26,262 nt of DNA from Flavobacteriales bacterium (GCA_020635815.1 JACJZB010000012.1:1-26262), one strand, 5' to 3'; positions 7,510 to 15,862 are shown, counted from the stretch's first letter. The notes: generated by a model from the letters alone, not told the origin. Translations and numbers: made by a program.

Positions 7510-8943
7510 TTATTGTAAACTTATTTTCTTTTTCAAATCCTCAATGTAACCTCTAAAACGTTTGTCGGTATCCATTAAGTTGTTTACAGTTTTACAAGCA
7601 TGTAATACAGTTGCGTGGTCTTTTCCTCCGCAGTGCATTCCAATTGTTGCTAAACTAGATTTTGTCATTTGCTTAGAGAAATACATTGCAATTTGTCTTG
7701 CTTGTACTACTTCTCTTTTTCTTGTTTTCGATTTTAAGGTGTCTATACCCATGTCAAAATAGTCACAAACTACTTTTTGTATGTAATCTATAGAAACTTC
7801 CCTAGCAGTGTTCTTAACGAACTTGTCAACCATCTGACGAGCTAAATCAATAGTAATTGCTTTTTTATTTAGTGAAGCTTGAGCTAAAATAGAAATTAAA
7901 GCACCTTCTAATTCTCTAACGTTTGTAGTAATACTGTAAGCAATGTATTCAACAACATCTTTAGGTAATTCTAAGCCTTCGTTATACATTTTCATTTCTA
8001 AAATTGCAATACGAGTTTCCAATTCAGGTGCTTGTAAATCAGCCGCTAATCCCCATTTAAAACGAGACAATAAACGTTGTTCCATTCCAATTATCTCAAC
8101 AGGAGCTTTGTCAGCAGTTAAAATAATTTGTTTGCCAGATTGGTGTAAATGGTTGAATATGTGAAAGAAAACATCTTGTGTTTTTGCTTTTCCTGCAAAG
8201 AACTGAACATCATCAATAATCAATACATCTATCATTTGATAGAAATGAATAAAATCATTGTGTTCGTTATTTCTTACGGCATCAATAAATTGGTGTGTAA
8301 ATTTTTCTGAAGAAACGTATAATACCGTTTTGTTTGGAAATCTATTTTTAACATCAATACCAATAGCATGCGCTAAATGTGTTTTTCCTAAACCAACTCC
8401 ACCATAAATTAAAAGTGGGTTAAATGCTGTTCCTCCAGGGTTTTTTGCTACCGCAAATCCTGCCGATCGTGCTAAACGATTACAATCTCCTTCAACAAAG
8501 TTTTTAAACGAGTAGTTTGGGTTTAGCTGAGAGTCAACATTAATTTTCTTTAAACCAGGGATAATAAAAGGGTTTCTAATCGACTTGTCTTTGTTTAAGT
8601 CAATAGGCATTGTTACGGGGTTGTTCTTGGTAGCTTGTCTGTTGGTAGCCGGAATTTTTACAGTGTAAGGCTTTGTGTTGCTTTGGTTATTTTCCATTAC
8701 AATACTGTACTCTAACCTTCCTTCTGGGCCTAATTCCTTTTTAATGGTTTTTTTAAGAATATTAACGTAGTGCTCTTCTAACCACTCATAAAAAAATTGG
8801 CTTGGTACTTGAATCGTTAAGACTTTATCTTTCAACTTAACGGGAGTAATAGGTTCAAACCATGTTTTATAACTTTGTAAGCTAACGTTATCTTTAATGA
8901 TTTGAAGGCTGTTTTCCCATACTGTTGTAAAATCTTTTTTCAT
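7510..8943 (-). CDS. dnaA: DnaA, chromosomal replication initiator
   Basis: This is the AAA+ initiator that binds DnaA boxes and melts oriC. The 477 residues have the four usual domains. Domain I (about 1-85) begins with FTTVWENSLQII and mediates self-association and helicase loading. A Lys/Asn-rich linker covers about 86-130. The AAA+ core has Walker A GGVGLGKT (181-188), Walker B LIIDDVQFF (241-249) and a sensor/arginine-finger segment RLLSRFKWGL (290-299). Domain IV carries the DNA-binding signature as GGKDHATVLHA (439-449); the common form is GGRDHSTVLHA. The leader has AAGGAG 9 bases before the ATG, an unusually good ribosome site for this phylum. No cluster of canonical DnaA boxes is visible in the flanks, so oriC need not be here. 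Confidence 0.98.
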   Translation of the reverse strand: MKKDFTTVWENSLQIIKDNVSLQSYKTWFEPITPVKLKDKVLTIQVPSQFFYEWLEEHYVNILKKTIKKELGPEGRLEYSIVMENNQSNTKPYTVKIPATNRQATKNNPVTMPIDLNKDKSIRNPFIIPGLKKINVDSQLNPNYSFKNFVEGDCNRLARSAGFAVAKNPGGTAFNPLLIYGGVGLGKTHLAHAIGIDVKNRFPNKTVLYVSSEKFTHQFIDAVRNNEHNDFIHFYQMIDVLIIDDVQFFAGKAKTQDVFFHIFNHLHQSGKQIILTADKAPVEIIGMEQRLLSRFKWGLAADLQAPELETRIAILEMKMYNEGLELPKDVVEYIAYSITTNVRELEGALISILAQASLNKKAITIDLARQMVDKFVKNTAREVSIDYIQKVVCDYFDMGIDTLKSKTRKREVVQARQIAMYFSKQMTKSSLATIGMHCGGKDHATVLHACKTVNNLMDTDKRFRGYIEDLKKKISLQ

Positions 8944-9019
8944 TGTAAAAAACTCCTTATATTTTTTTGTTCGTTAATAATTATTCCAATTTGTCACTTT
9001 GAGATTTTAATAAACCGTT

Positions 9020-9036
9020 GTTAATAAATAATTAAC
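9020..9036. promoter_or_regulatory. Palindrome upstream of dnaA
   Basis: GTTAAT-AAATA-ATTAAC is a perfect 6-bp inverted repeat 76 bp upstream of the dnaA start. It could be an operator or part of the promoter region. It does not match the DnaA-box consensus TTATCCACA. In A/T-rich DNA such palindromes can arise by chance, so the call is tentative. Confidence 0.3.
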
Positions 9037-9177
9037 ATCCTAAATTTACTAAAACTCTTTCAAAATCAATGGATTCAGCAAAAAGAATCCCTTTGTTTTT
9101 GACTCTAACAAATATTTGAATAAAAAAGTGAAAAAAAAAACTTTTCTAGTATTGTTTTTTCAAAACTTTTTTCTCAA

Positions 9178-10113
9178 TTAAATATTATCTTCAACCGCTT
9201 GTACACTAGACTGAAAGTAGTTTGCAGATTTGTTGGGAGTTACGTGAAAATCTATTCGACCTAAATTAATTCCTGCCCATCCAACTTGGTTAATAAGCAC
9301 TCTTTTTTTAACATTATTTTTAATTTCTGTTGGTTCATTTAAAAAAGTGTGCGTATGCCCTCCAATTATCAAATCGATATTTGAAGTTGCTTTGGCTAAA
9401 ACAACATCTGAAACTTTATTGCTTTTGTATTCATAACCTAAATGAGACAGGCAAATAACTAAATCACAATGTTCTTCGTTTTTTAAAAAAGTTGCTTTTC
9501 GATTAGCAATAGCTATTGGGTCATTGTATATGGTTTCTTTATAAAGTTCTTTGCTTACTAAACCATCTAACTCAACCCCAACTCCAAATACACCAATTTT
9601 AATGTTGTCTTTTATAAATATTTTGTGAGGAATAATCTCACCCTTTAAGATGGTGTTTTCAAAGTTGTAATTTGCATTAACAAAAGGAAAGTTAGCATGT
9701 GGTAGCATGTTTTTAAATCCTTCAATACCATTGTCAAAATCATGATTGCCAATGGTTGCAGCATCGTATTGCATTAAGCTCATGAGTTTAAAATCAATTT
9801 CGCCACCATATTTATTAAAGTAAGGTGTGCCTTGAAAAACATCTCCAGCATCTAATAGTAAAACATTTTTCTCTACAGCTCTAATTTGCTGGATTAGGGC
9901 AGCTCTTCTGGCAGCTCCACCAAGATTAGGGTATTTAGGATCATTACTTGGGAAAGGTTCAATATGACTGTGGACATCGTTGGTGTGTAAAATGGTAATT
10001 TTTGTAGTTTCATCTTTTGCTAAAGCATAACTACTAAAGGGAATTGCTTGCAACGAGACTAATCCGCCACCTGCAATAGATATTTGTTTTATGAATTGTC
10101 TTCTGCTACTCAA
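9178..10113 (-). CDS. 5'-nucleotidase metallophosphatase domain, Tat-exported
   Basis: This is the N-terminal catalytic half of a 5'-nucleotidase/2',3'-cyclic phosphodiesterase, encoded as a separate 311-residue protein. It has a twin-arginine signal, SRRQFIK at residues 3-9, followed by a hydrophobic stretch and a likely cleavage after YALA, so it should fold with metals before export. The dinuclear metal site is complete: D46 and H48 in TNDVHSH, D88 in DAGDVFQG, N123-H124 in GNHDFDNG, H224 in LSHLGY, and H253/H255 in GGHTHTF. The substrate-binding C-terminal domain is absent here but is encoded by the gene just upstream, which overlaps it by 8 bp. The two products probably form one extracytoplasmic enzyme that recovers phosphate and nucleosides. 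Confidence 0.9.
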   Translation of the reverse strand: MSSRRQFIKQISIAGGGLVSLQAIPFSSYALAKDETTKITILHTNDVHSHIEPFPSNDPKYPNLGGAARRAALIQQIRAVEKNVLLLDAGDVFQGTPYFNKYGGEIDFKLMSLMQYDAATIGNHDFDNGIEGFKNMLPHANFPFVNANYNFENTILKGEIIPHKIFIKDNIKIGVFGVGVELDGLVSKELYKETIYNDPIAIANRKATFLKNEEHCDLVICLSHLGYEYKSNKVSDVVLAKATSNIDLIIGGHTHTFLNEPTEIKNNVKKRVLINQVGWAGINLGRIDFHVTPNKSANYFQSSVQAVEDNI

Positions 10114-10852
10114 AAGTTATCCTCCCATCTAATTTCCCAGTTAATTGATTTCCTTTTGCATTTTCTTGAATGCAATATTGAATAATGGCATCACGTAATT
10201 TGATGCCTACTTTTTCTGTTTTTATTGGATTTAAGAAAAAATTCATTTTATCTCCACCTCCGGCAAGGTAATCGGAGGTGAGGATTTTAAATTCGCTAGT
10301 TCCTGTTTCAGAGAAAAGTTGTTTTAATTCTTCATCAGTTGTTTTATCAGATAAAATAATTTCAAAACCAGATATTGGTTGTCCACCAACTAATTTTAAA
10401 TATTTTATCAGTTCAATTAATTTACCTTCAGTAATTGTAATAACCACCAACTCATTTTCAAAAGGCATGAGTTCAAATATTTTGCCTTTGGTTATTTCTC
10501 CTTTAGGTAGAGAGGTTCTTAGTCCTCCAAAATTTAATAAGCAAAAATCAATGCTATCGCCATAAAGCTGAGTTGCAATTTCTAGACTTAAGTCGGCAAC
10601 TAAATTGCCTAATTTGGTTTCAGGTTTACCTTTTTCTTTTGGGAATTCTTCCGCAGAAATCACTAAAACCGTATTCATTTCAGCATCTAATTTTTCTTTG
10701 TATGGTTTTATTAAGTATGTTGTTTGTTGGTTGTCTGATAAGGTTGAATCTACAGCAATAGTTGAGTTTTTGCCTACATACTTTGTTGAAGGGGAACAAG
10801 CTAAGAGAAAACTTAGGGTTGTTATTAATAAGTATGTGAATAGTTTGTTCAA
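10106..10852 (-). CDS. 5'-nucleotidase C-terminal domain lipoprotein
   Basis: This 248-residue protein carries only the 5_nucleotid_C domain, which in one-piece enzymes stacks the nucleoside base and closes over the active site. It begins with a lipoprotein signal; the lipobox LLAC puts the lipidated cysteine at C19, so the protein should be membrane-anchored. Domain motifs seen are NFGGLR (about 107-112), MPFENELVV, QPISGFEI and SDYLAGGGDKM. It is the promoter-proximal gene, and its end overlaps the Tat-exported catalytic half by 8 bp. Domain order in the operon is therefore the reverse of that in a fused enzyme. Tethering one half by lipid could retain the complex at the cell surface or periplasmic face. 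Confidence 0.87.
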   Translation of the reverse strand: MNKLFTYLLITTLSFLLACSPSTKYVGKNSTIAVDSTLSDNQQTTYLIKPYKEKLDAEMNTVLVISAEEFPKEKGKPETKLGNLVADLSLEIATQLYGDSIDFCLLNFGGLRTSLPKGEITKGKIFELMPFENELVVITITEGKLIELIKYLKLVGGQPISGFEIILSDKTTDEELKQLFSETGTSEFKILTSDYLAGGGDKMNFFLNPIKTEKVGIKLRDAIIQYCIQENAKGNQLTGKLDGRITFE

Positions 10853-10924
10853 TGAATTGTTTTTTATTGCTTGTAAATTTAGAAATTTGAAACCTATTAA
10901 TTAAGTAAAATTCAAAGTAAAGAT

Positions 10925-11329
10925 ATGTTTGTATCAAAAACAAAAGTAAGGGTAAGGTATTCAGAAACGGATATGATGGGTTATTGCTATTATGGTAATT
11001 ATGCTGCATTTTTCGAGGTGGCTAGGGTAGAAGCAATAAGAGGTTTAGGTTTTAGTTACAAACAAATGGAAGATGAAGGAGTTGCTTTGCCGGTGTTGGA
11101 ATTTTCTATAAAATATTATAAGCCTGCATTTTATGATGATGAATTGACAATAGAAACGACAATTAAAGAAGTGCCTAAAGCAAGAATTCATTTTACTTAT
11201 AAAACGTTTAATGAAAAAGGTGACTTATTAAATGAAGCCCAAACAACCTTAGTTTTTATCAATAAAAACACCATGAAACCATGTGTTGCTCCAACTGAAA
11301 TTGCAGAAGCAATTAAAAAATATTTATAA
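10925..11329 (+). CDS. Acyl-CoA thioesterase, YbgC/4HBT hotdog family
   Basis: This is a 134-residue single-hotdog protein that should hydrolyse acyl-CoA thioesters as a cytoplasmic tetramer. The family active-site region is YSETDMMGYCYYGNYAAFFE at residues 14-33; the aspartate in TDMMG corresponds to the catalytic D of 4-hydroxybenzoyl-CoA thioesterase and YbgC. The usual H in YHGNY is Y here. The rest (GVALPVLEFSIKYYKPAFYDD, the tail NKNTMKPC) follows the family pattern. It is transcribed divergently from the 5'-nucleotidase pair, with 72 bp between starts. Substrate is unknown. It is not part of the CoA-ester cluster at the right end, although both act on acyl-CoA. Confidence 0.9.
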   Translation: MFVSKTKVRVRYSETDMMGYCYYGNYAAFFEVARVEAIRGLGFSYKQMEDEGVALPVLEFSIKYYKPAFYDDELTIETTIKEVPKARIHFTYKTFNEKGDLLNEAQTTLVFINKNTMKPCVAPTEIAEAIKKYL

Positions 11330-11341
11330 TAATGGTTAGGT

Positions 11342-11381
11342 TATATTTAATTAATCGTAGTTTTACGATTAATTAAATATA
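11342..11381. promoter_or_regulatory. ArsR operator, 18-bp inverted repeat
   Basis: Two perfect 18-bp arms flank a 4-base centre (GTTT); the core is AATCGTA-GTTT-TACGATT. The palindrome ends 3 bp before the arsR ATG at 11385, so bound repressor would cover the promoter or start region. ArsR-family dimers bind such A/T-rich dyads and leave them when arsenite binds. The position directly upstream of arsR supports autoregulation of the whole operon. Confidence 0.85.
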
Positions 11382-11384
11382 TAA

Positions 11385-11714
11385 ATGGGAACAACTAAAT
11401 CAATTAAATTTTCTGAAAGTCAAAACCGTAAGGCTGAGCTCTTTAAAGCACTCGGTCATCCTGCACGTATTGCTATAATTGAATTTTTAATCAACCAAAA
11501 TTCTTGTGTTTGTGGGGATATAGTAGAGGAATTGCCTTTATCTCAATCCACTATATCACAACATTTAAAAGAGCTGAAGTCGGTTGGTATTATAAAAGGC
11601 GAGATATCAGGAGTAAAAACTTGTTATTGTATAGATGAAAACGTTTGGGCTGAGTTAGATGATATGATGAAAGTATTGATGAGTAGTTATTCTTTAAAAA
11701 ATAAATGTTGTTAA
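11385..11714 (+). CDS. arsR: ArsR/SmtB-family arsenite-responsive repressor
   Basis: This is a 109-residue winged-helix repressor that should release the ars promoter on binding As(III). The family's start of the DNA-binding fold is seen in ELFKALGHPARIAIIEFL (residues 18-35), and the recognition helix is SQSTISQHLKELK (53-65). Candidate metal ligands are C41 and C43 (SCVCGD, at the position of the CVC motif of E. coli ArsR), C80 and C82 (KTCYCI, on the wing), and a terminal C108-C109 pair. Three cysteine pairs are more than the E. coli protein uses. It heads the operon arsR-arsM-acr3-arsC and sits 3 bp downstream of a strong palindrome. Confidence 0.93.
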   Translation: MGTTKSIKFSESQNRKAELFKALGHPARIAIIEFLINQNSCVCGDIVEELPLSQSTISQHLKELKSVGIIKGEISGVKTCYCIDENVWAELDDMMKVLMSSYSLKNKCC

Positions 11715-11723
11715 AATTTTTGT

Positions 11724-11763
11724 CCCTTCGAGTTTTTCGAGGAACGCGAAAAGTGTCGAGAAG
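11724..11763. repeat. REP-like dyad between arsR and arsM
   Basis: The spacer has the G/C-richer words CCCTTCGAG, TTTTTCGAGGAACGCG and GTCGAGAAG, which form an imperfect inverted repeat around the centre GGAACG. Similar elements made of CTTCTCGA and TCGAAGGG halves are, from memory, common between genes in Bacteroidota. It could reduce readthrough or stabilise the upstream message. No T-run follows, so it is not a typical terminator and the operon can continue through it. Confidence 0.45.
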
Positions 11764-11793
11764 AAAAAAATGATAATTGAAAAAATAAATATT

Positions 11794-12627
11794 ATGAAAA
11801 CATCAGAAGAATTAAAAAATGTAGTAAAAGAAAAATACACAGAAATTGCGAATCAAACTAAACAAGAAAATGAAGAATCGTGTTGTGGTGTAGGTGGATG
11901 CAGTACTGTTGATTATGCAGTTTTTGCTGAAGATTACAGTAAGTTAGGAGGTTATAATGAAGATGCTGATTTAGGTTTGGGCTGTGGAATTCCTACAGAA
12001 TTTGCTCAAATTAAAGAGGGCGATACGGTGTTGGATTTAGGTTCGGGAGCTGGTAATGATTGTTTTGTTGCACGTGAATTAGTTGGATTGTCTGGGAAGG
12101 TGATTGGTGTGGATATGACAGATGTGATGATTGAAAAAGCAAGAGAAAATGCTGAGAAACTAAACTTTAATAATGTAGAGTTTAGAAAAGGAGACATTGA
12201 AAATTTACCGATTGGAGGAAATAGAATTGATGTGGTAATTAGTAATTGTGTGTTGAATTTGGTTCCTGACAAAGAGAAAGCGTTTGCAGAAACATACAGG
12301 GTATTAAAGCCTGGAGGTCACTTTAGTGTGAGTGATGTTGTTTTGAAAGGTGATTTACCAGAAAACTTAAAAAATGATGCAGAAATGTATGCAGGCTGTG
12401 TTTCTGGGGCAATTCAATTGGATGAATATATGAATATTATCAAAGAAACAGGATTTACAGAAATTGCTACACAGAAAGAAAAAGTGGTGGTTTTGCCTCA
12501 AGAAATTTTAGCTAAGTACTTAAATGAAGCAGAAATAGCGGCTTACCATTCAGGAAATTTTGGAATTTATTCGGTTACTGTTTATGGACAAAAACCTAGT
12601 TGTGACCCAGGTGCAGGTTGCTGCTAG
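11794..12627 (+). CDS. arsM: ArsM, arsenite S-adenosylmethionine methyltransferase
   Basis: This enzyme methylates As(III) using SAM to give mono- and dimethylated arsenicals. I chose ATG 11794 (MKTSEELKN, 277 residues) over ATG 11770 because the family begins here and the extra eight residues are not typical. The SAM-binding motif is VLDLGSGAGND (79-89). The arsenic-binding cysteines are visible: C30/C31/C36 in SCCGVGGC, C64 in LGCGIP, C152 in SNCVLNL and C202 in GCVSGA. The C-terminus ends CDPGAGCC, adding three more thiols. It follows arsR and precedes acr3 by 16 bp. Having methylation, efflux and reduction in one operon gives several routes for arsenic handling. Confidence 0.94.
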   Translation: MKTSEELKNVVKEKYTEIANQTKQENEESCCGVGGCSTVDYAVFAEDYSKLGGYNEDADLGLGCGIPTEFAQIKEGDTVLDLGSGAGNDCFVARELVGLSGKVIGVDMTDVMIEKARENAEKLNFNNVEFRKGDIENLPIGGNRIDVVISNCVLNLVPDKEKAFAETYRVLKPGGHFSVSDVVLKGDLPENLKNDAEMYAGCVSGAIQLDEYMNIIKETGFTEIATQKEKVVVLPQEILAKYLNEAEIAAYHSGNFGIYSVTVYGQKPSCDPGAGCC

Positions 12628-12643
12628 TTAATTTTTGATAAAA

Positions 12644-13672
12644 ATGGAGAGTAAAAAGAAAATTGGATTTTTTGAAAAGTACCTTACTTTATGGGTGCTA
12701 ATATGTATTGTAGTAGGAATTGTTGTTGGTAAAATTGCAGGAACAAGTATTCATGTGTTGAGTGATATGAATGTTTTTGATGTGAATATTCCTGTTTCTA
12801 TTTTGGTTTGGTTGATGATTTACCCCATGATGGTGCAAATAGACTTTACTTCAATAAAAAAAGCAGGTACAAAACCCAAAGGGCTCGTTTTAACAGTTAT
12901 GATGAACTGGTTAGTTAAGCCCTTTACCATGGCTTTTTTTGCATGGATATTTTTTGATTATCTGTATGCAGCGTTTATAAACCCTGAAGAAGCCACAGAA
13001 TACATTGCTGGAGCTATTTTGTTAGGAGCAGCACCATGTACGGCAATGGTTTTTGTATGGTCTTATTTAACTGATGGAGATCCAGCATATACACTTATTC
13101 AAGTATCGGTAAACGATTTAATAATATTGGTAGCTTTTATTCCTATTGTTGGGCTTTTACTTGGAGTTTCTAACGTAGTAGTACCTTACGATACATTAAT
13201 TGCTTCTATTGTAACTTTTGTGGTTATTCCTTTGGTGGCAGGAATTGTTACCAGGTTATGGTTAATAAAACTAAAAGGAGAAGAGTGGTTTGTAGCGGTT
13301 TTCTTAAAAAATTTAAAACCTATTTCTATTCTAGCTTTGTTAACTACGCTGGTTTTATTATTTGCATTTAAAGGACAATCAATTATTGATAATCCATTTT
13401 TAGTTTTATTGATAGCCATTCCTTTAATTATACAAACTTATTTTATCTTTTTTGTAACCTGGGGGATTGGTAAATGGATAAAACTTCCTCACGCTACTTG
13501 CTCGCCTGCTGCAATGATAGGAGCGAGTAACTTTTTCGAGTTAGCTGTAGCTGTAGCAATTGCATTATTTGGAATAGATTCAGGGGCAGCATTGGTAACC
13601 GTAGTTGGTGTTTTAATTGAGGTGCCAGTGATGTTATCGTTGGTTAAATTTTCGAATAGATTTAAATATTAA
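12644..13672 (+). CDS. acr3: Acr3 arsenite efflux permease
   Basis: This is an inner-membrane arsenite carrier of the Acr3 (bile/arsenite/riboflavin transporter) family with about ten hydrophobic segments. ATG 12644 (MESKKKIGFFEKYLTLWVL, 342 residues) was chosen; an in-frame TTG 9 bp upstream is less likely. Family blocks are clear: MIYPMMVQIDF near residue 57, GAAPCTAMVFVWSYLTDGDP near 127 with the conserved cysteine, VSVNDLII near 152, and near the end GASNFFELAVAVAIALFG followed by LIEVPVML. The permease needs no ATPase subunit, and none is present. Only 3 bp separate it from arsC. It exports the As(III) formed by ArsC. Confidence 0.96.
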   Translation: MESKKKIGFFEKYLTLWVLICIVVGIVVGKIAGTSIHVLSDMNVFDVNIPVSILVWLMIYPMMVQIDFTSIKKAGTKPKGLVLTVMMNWLVKPFTMAFFAWIFFDYLYAAFINPEEATEYIAGAILLGAAPCTAMVFVWSYLTDGDPAYTLIQVSVNDLIILVAFIPIVGLLLGVSNVVVPYDTLIASIVTFVVIPLVAGIVTRLWLIKLKGEEWFVAVFLKNLKPISILALLTTLVLLFAFKGQSIIDNPFLVLLIAIPLIIQTYFIFFVTWGIGKWIKLPHATCSPAAMIGASNFFELAVAVAIALFGIDSGAALVTVVGVLIEVPVMLSLVKFSNRFKY

Positions 13673-13675
13673 TAA

Positions 13676-14077
13676 ATGAAAAAAGTATTATTTGTTTGTG
13701 TAGAAAATTCATGTAGAAGCCAGATGGCAGAAGCTTTTGGGATAATGCATGGTGAAGGTATTATTGATGTGTATAGTTCTGGTTCTAAGCCCTCTGGAAT
13801 TGTAAACCCTAAAGCGATAGCGAGCATGGCAGCAGTTGGTTATGATTTAAGTAAGCACAATTCTTTTGGATTGGATGAAATTCCACAAATTGAATGGGAT
13901 TATGCCATTACAATGGGATGTGGAGATGAGTGCCCGATGATTAATGCTGTAAACAGAGAAGATTGGGGTTTGCCTGATCCAAAACACATGGAACCAGAAG
14001 AGTTTGCAAGAGTTAGAGATATTATAGAAAGAGAAGTAATGGATTTGATAGCGTTGATAAAACGAGGAGAAGGTTAG
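13676..14077 (+). CDS. arsC: ArsC, thioredoxin-coupled type arsenate reductase
   Basis: This 133-residue protein has the LMW-phosphatase fold and reduces arsenate to arsenite. The phosphate/arsenate loop is CVENSCRS (C8 to S15). Two further cysteines, C82 and C86, lie in MGCGDECP, matching the redox relay of the thioredoxin-linked ArsC family, and D101 is in LPDPK. The plain LMW phosphatase at 6761 lacks the second cysteine pair. Its place as the last gene of the arsR-arsM-acr3 operon supports the reductase role. A hairpin 3 bp after its stop probably ends the operon. Confidence 0.92.
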   Translation: MKKVLFVCVENSCRSQMAEAFGIMHGEGIIDVYSSGSKPSGIVNPKAIASMAAVGYDLSKHNSFGLDEIPQIEWDYAITMGCGDECPMINAVNREDWGLPDPKHMEPEEFARVRDIIEREVMDLIALIKRGEG

Positions 14078-14079
14078 GA

Positions 14080-14109
14080 AGTAGGGCAGAATATTAATTC
14101 TGCTCTACT
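14080..14109. terminator. Bidirectional terminator between arsC and DUF4139 gene
   Basis: AGTAGGGCAGAAT-ATTA-ATTCTGCTCTACT forms a 13-bp stem with a single G-T pair and a 4-base loop between two convergent genes. The plus-strand 3' flank is T-rich (CTTCTTTCTTTT). Terminating both genes is the natural reading. Confidence 0.75.
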
Positions 14110-14128
14110 AACTTTCAGCTTCTTTCTT

Positions 14129-15772
14129 TTAGTTTAATGCGAGTGATTTATCTTTGTTATATTGTACATTATAACTAAAGCCTAATTTCTTAGTTGATTT
14201 TCCTGCTAAAGCGAATTTCCAAACTAACATACCCGATTCTTTATTAAAATCAGCTTTACCTAAGTTGGTTGTTTCAATTTTTATTTCTTTATCACTTGTC
14301 ACAGGTATTTGATCTTCAACAATTAAGTCTATAGTACTTATTAAATTATTCTTTAATGTTAACTCATAATTGAATGATTTAACTTTGTCGCTACCAAGTA
14401 ATTGATCTTTTTCGTCTTTCTTGGCTAATTTCCGCTTAGCCACGATGCGTTCTTCTCGTCCCATGTCTATTGCTAAGGAGTCGCCAGTAACATTGGTGTT
14501 AATCATGGTTTGACCAATATATGTACCATCATAATAAATATTTGCTGCCGCAGGAAGTAGGTTTAATTCTTCAAAGCCTTTTATGTTTGCAACTAAAAAA
14601 GCATTTTCATCCATTTTTGGAACAACGTAATAGTTGTATTTTGCATCCAGCTTATCTTCTTTTATTGCAACCATGTGGTTTTGCCCATCCGAATTTATTG
14701 AATAAGGGATTGATAAATTAAACTCAACATTAGAGAAAGTTTCTGTCATGCTGGCATACATTGCTGATGATTCGGCATCCATCATATCATCCATTGCTAC
14801 ACTTTTTGCCATATCCTCTTTATATTTTGGTTGAGCAACTCCACCTAGAGTTGTTGAACGGCTGTAGTTTAAAGGATTGTAATAATTTAAATACCAAACG
14901 GGCAAAACAGGTTTAGTTTTACTTTTATAAGGATTGTTAGTTGATAATTTTAAGGTCACATTATCCCAATTTTCACCTGTGTTTTGATAAACATTTGCTT
15001 TATAAGTTAATGCAATTGGTTCGTTAATGTTATTGGCTCTTAAATCATAACTTGGACTCCATGAGGCATTTGAAACCATATAGTTAATGGCTAGTTTGCC
15101 TGTACTTGGTAATTCAGATTGTACTGTTACCACTACTTTATGATTGGGTTTGAGCGGCTTATTGGTGTATTTTGTTAGCACGTCATTATTTAGTTTTGTA
15201 AGCCTTTCGTTTAATTTTGCTAACCGTTTGTTGGTTTTATATTCTTCTTTTTTTGTAGCAATTAAGGCGGTATTGATGTTGTTGTATTTTTCTCTTAAAA
15301 AAGATAAAGCGTCTTTTAATAAAGCCAAAGAATCACTTTTCATACTTTTATTACCCACTAATAATTGTTTTTCAGTTTCTAGCACTTCTTTTCTAAAACG
15401 AAGACCTTCTAAATCAAAACTAATGTTGTCGATAGAGTCTTTTAATAAATCAATTTGCAGTTGGATATGTTCTGGAATGACGCTTTGCGGGTTGTTGTAA
15501 TTAGGTTGGTCAACTAAATATTTGGTGTCTAAAATAATAAAATCTCCTTTACCACTAGTTTGTATGCTATTAGCATTTATATTGGGTGATAAACTATCGA
15601 AAGAAATATAATTCATCCCTTTATTTAATTTAAAAGTAGCCTCTCTGTTTATTTGGGCTCCATTTAAAAAAACGGTTACATTTTTTATTTTAGAATTTAC
15701 AGAAGTATTATCAATTGCAAAAACAGAAACAACACTTAATATAGTGGCTATGCAAACAATTATCTTTTTCAT
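14129..15772 (-). CDS. DUF4139 (mucoidy inhibitor A-like) exported protein
   Basis: This is a 547-residue protein with an N-terminal signal peptide (KKIIVCIATILSVVSVFA). Residues about 25-125 match the DUF4140 beta-rich domain (KNVTVFLNGAQINREATF). A coiled coil rich in Leu, Lys and Asn spans about 125-205 (LNERLTKLNNDVL). Then comes the DUF4139 domain, recognised by NYMVSNASWSPSYDLRA and TGENWDNVTLKLSTNNP. A Met/Ser/Asp-rich linker (KSVAMDDMMDAESSAMYAS) interrupts the middle. Proteins of this type are widespread in Bacteroidota and have no settled function; the mucoidy-inhibitor name comes from distant homologues. The gene is alone on its strand, divergent from the next plus-strand pair. Confidence 0.88.
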   Translation of the reverse strand: MKKIIVCIATILSVVSVFAIDNTSVNSKIKNVTVFLNGAQINREATFKLNKGMNYISFDSLSPNINANSIQTSGKGDFIILDTKYLVDQPNYNNPQSVIPEHIQLQIDLLKDSIDNISFDLEGLRFRKEVLETEKQLLVGNKSMKSDSLALLKDALSFLREKYNNINTALIATKKEEYKTNKRLAKLNERLTKLNNDVLTKYTNKPLKPNHKVVVTVQSELPSTGKLAINYMVSNASWSPSYDLRANNINEPIALTYKANVYQNTGENWDNVTLKLSTNNPYKSKTKPVLPVWYLNYYNPLNYSRSTTLGGVAQPKYKEDMAKSVAMDDMMDAESSAMYASMTETFSNVEFNLSIPYSINSDGQNHMVAIKEDKLDAKYNYYVVPKMDENAFLVANIKGFEELNLLPAAANIYYDGTYIGQTMINTNVTGDSLAIDMGREERIVAKRKLAKKDEKDQLLGSDKVKSFNYELTLKNNLISTIDLIVEDQIPVTSDKEIKIETTNLGKADFNKESGMLVWKFALAGKSTKKLGFSYNVQYNKDKSLALN

Positions 15773-15862
15773 CTTAATATATTTTGGTTAATAACTTTTT
15801 AATGTATGGATGTCCGATTTTTATTTATTCCATACTTTTAATTAAAAAAAGTAGATAATAAG

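Noticed and set aside
8944..9177. Possible replication origin beside dnaA
   Set aside because: The A/T-rich spacer has one palindrome but no cluster of TTATCCACA-like boxes on either strand. Proximity to dnaA alone is not enough.
10680..11009. Minus-strand frame spanning the divergent promoter between the nucleotidase lipoprotein and the thioesterase
   Set aside because: It overlaps the starts of two well-supported genes, and its Asn/Phe/Ile-rich product has no family features.
13676..14077. Plain tyrosine phosphatase in the ars operon
   Set aside because: The added cysteines C82 and C86 in GCGDECP and the operon context fit arsenate reductase; ordinary LMW phosphatases lack them.
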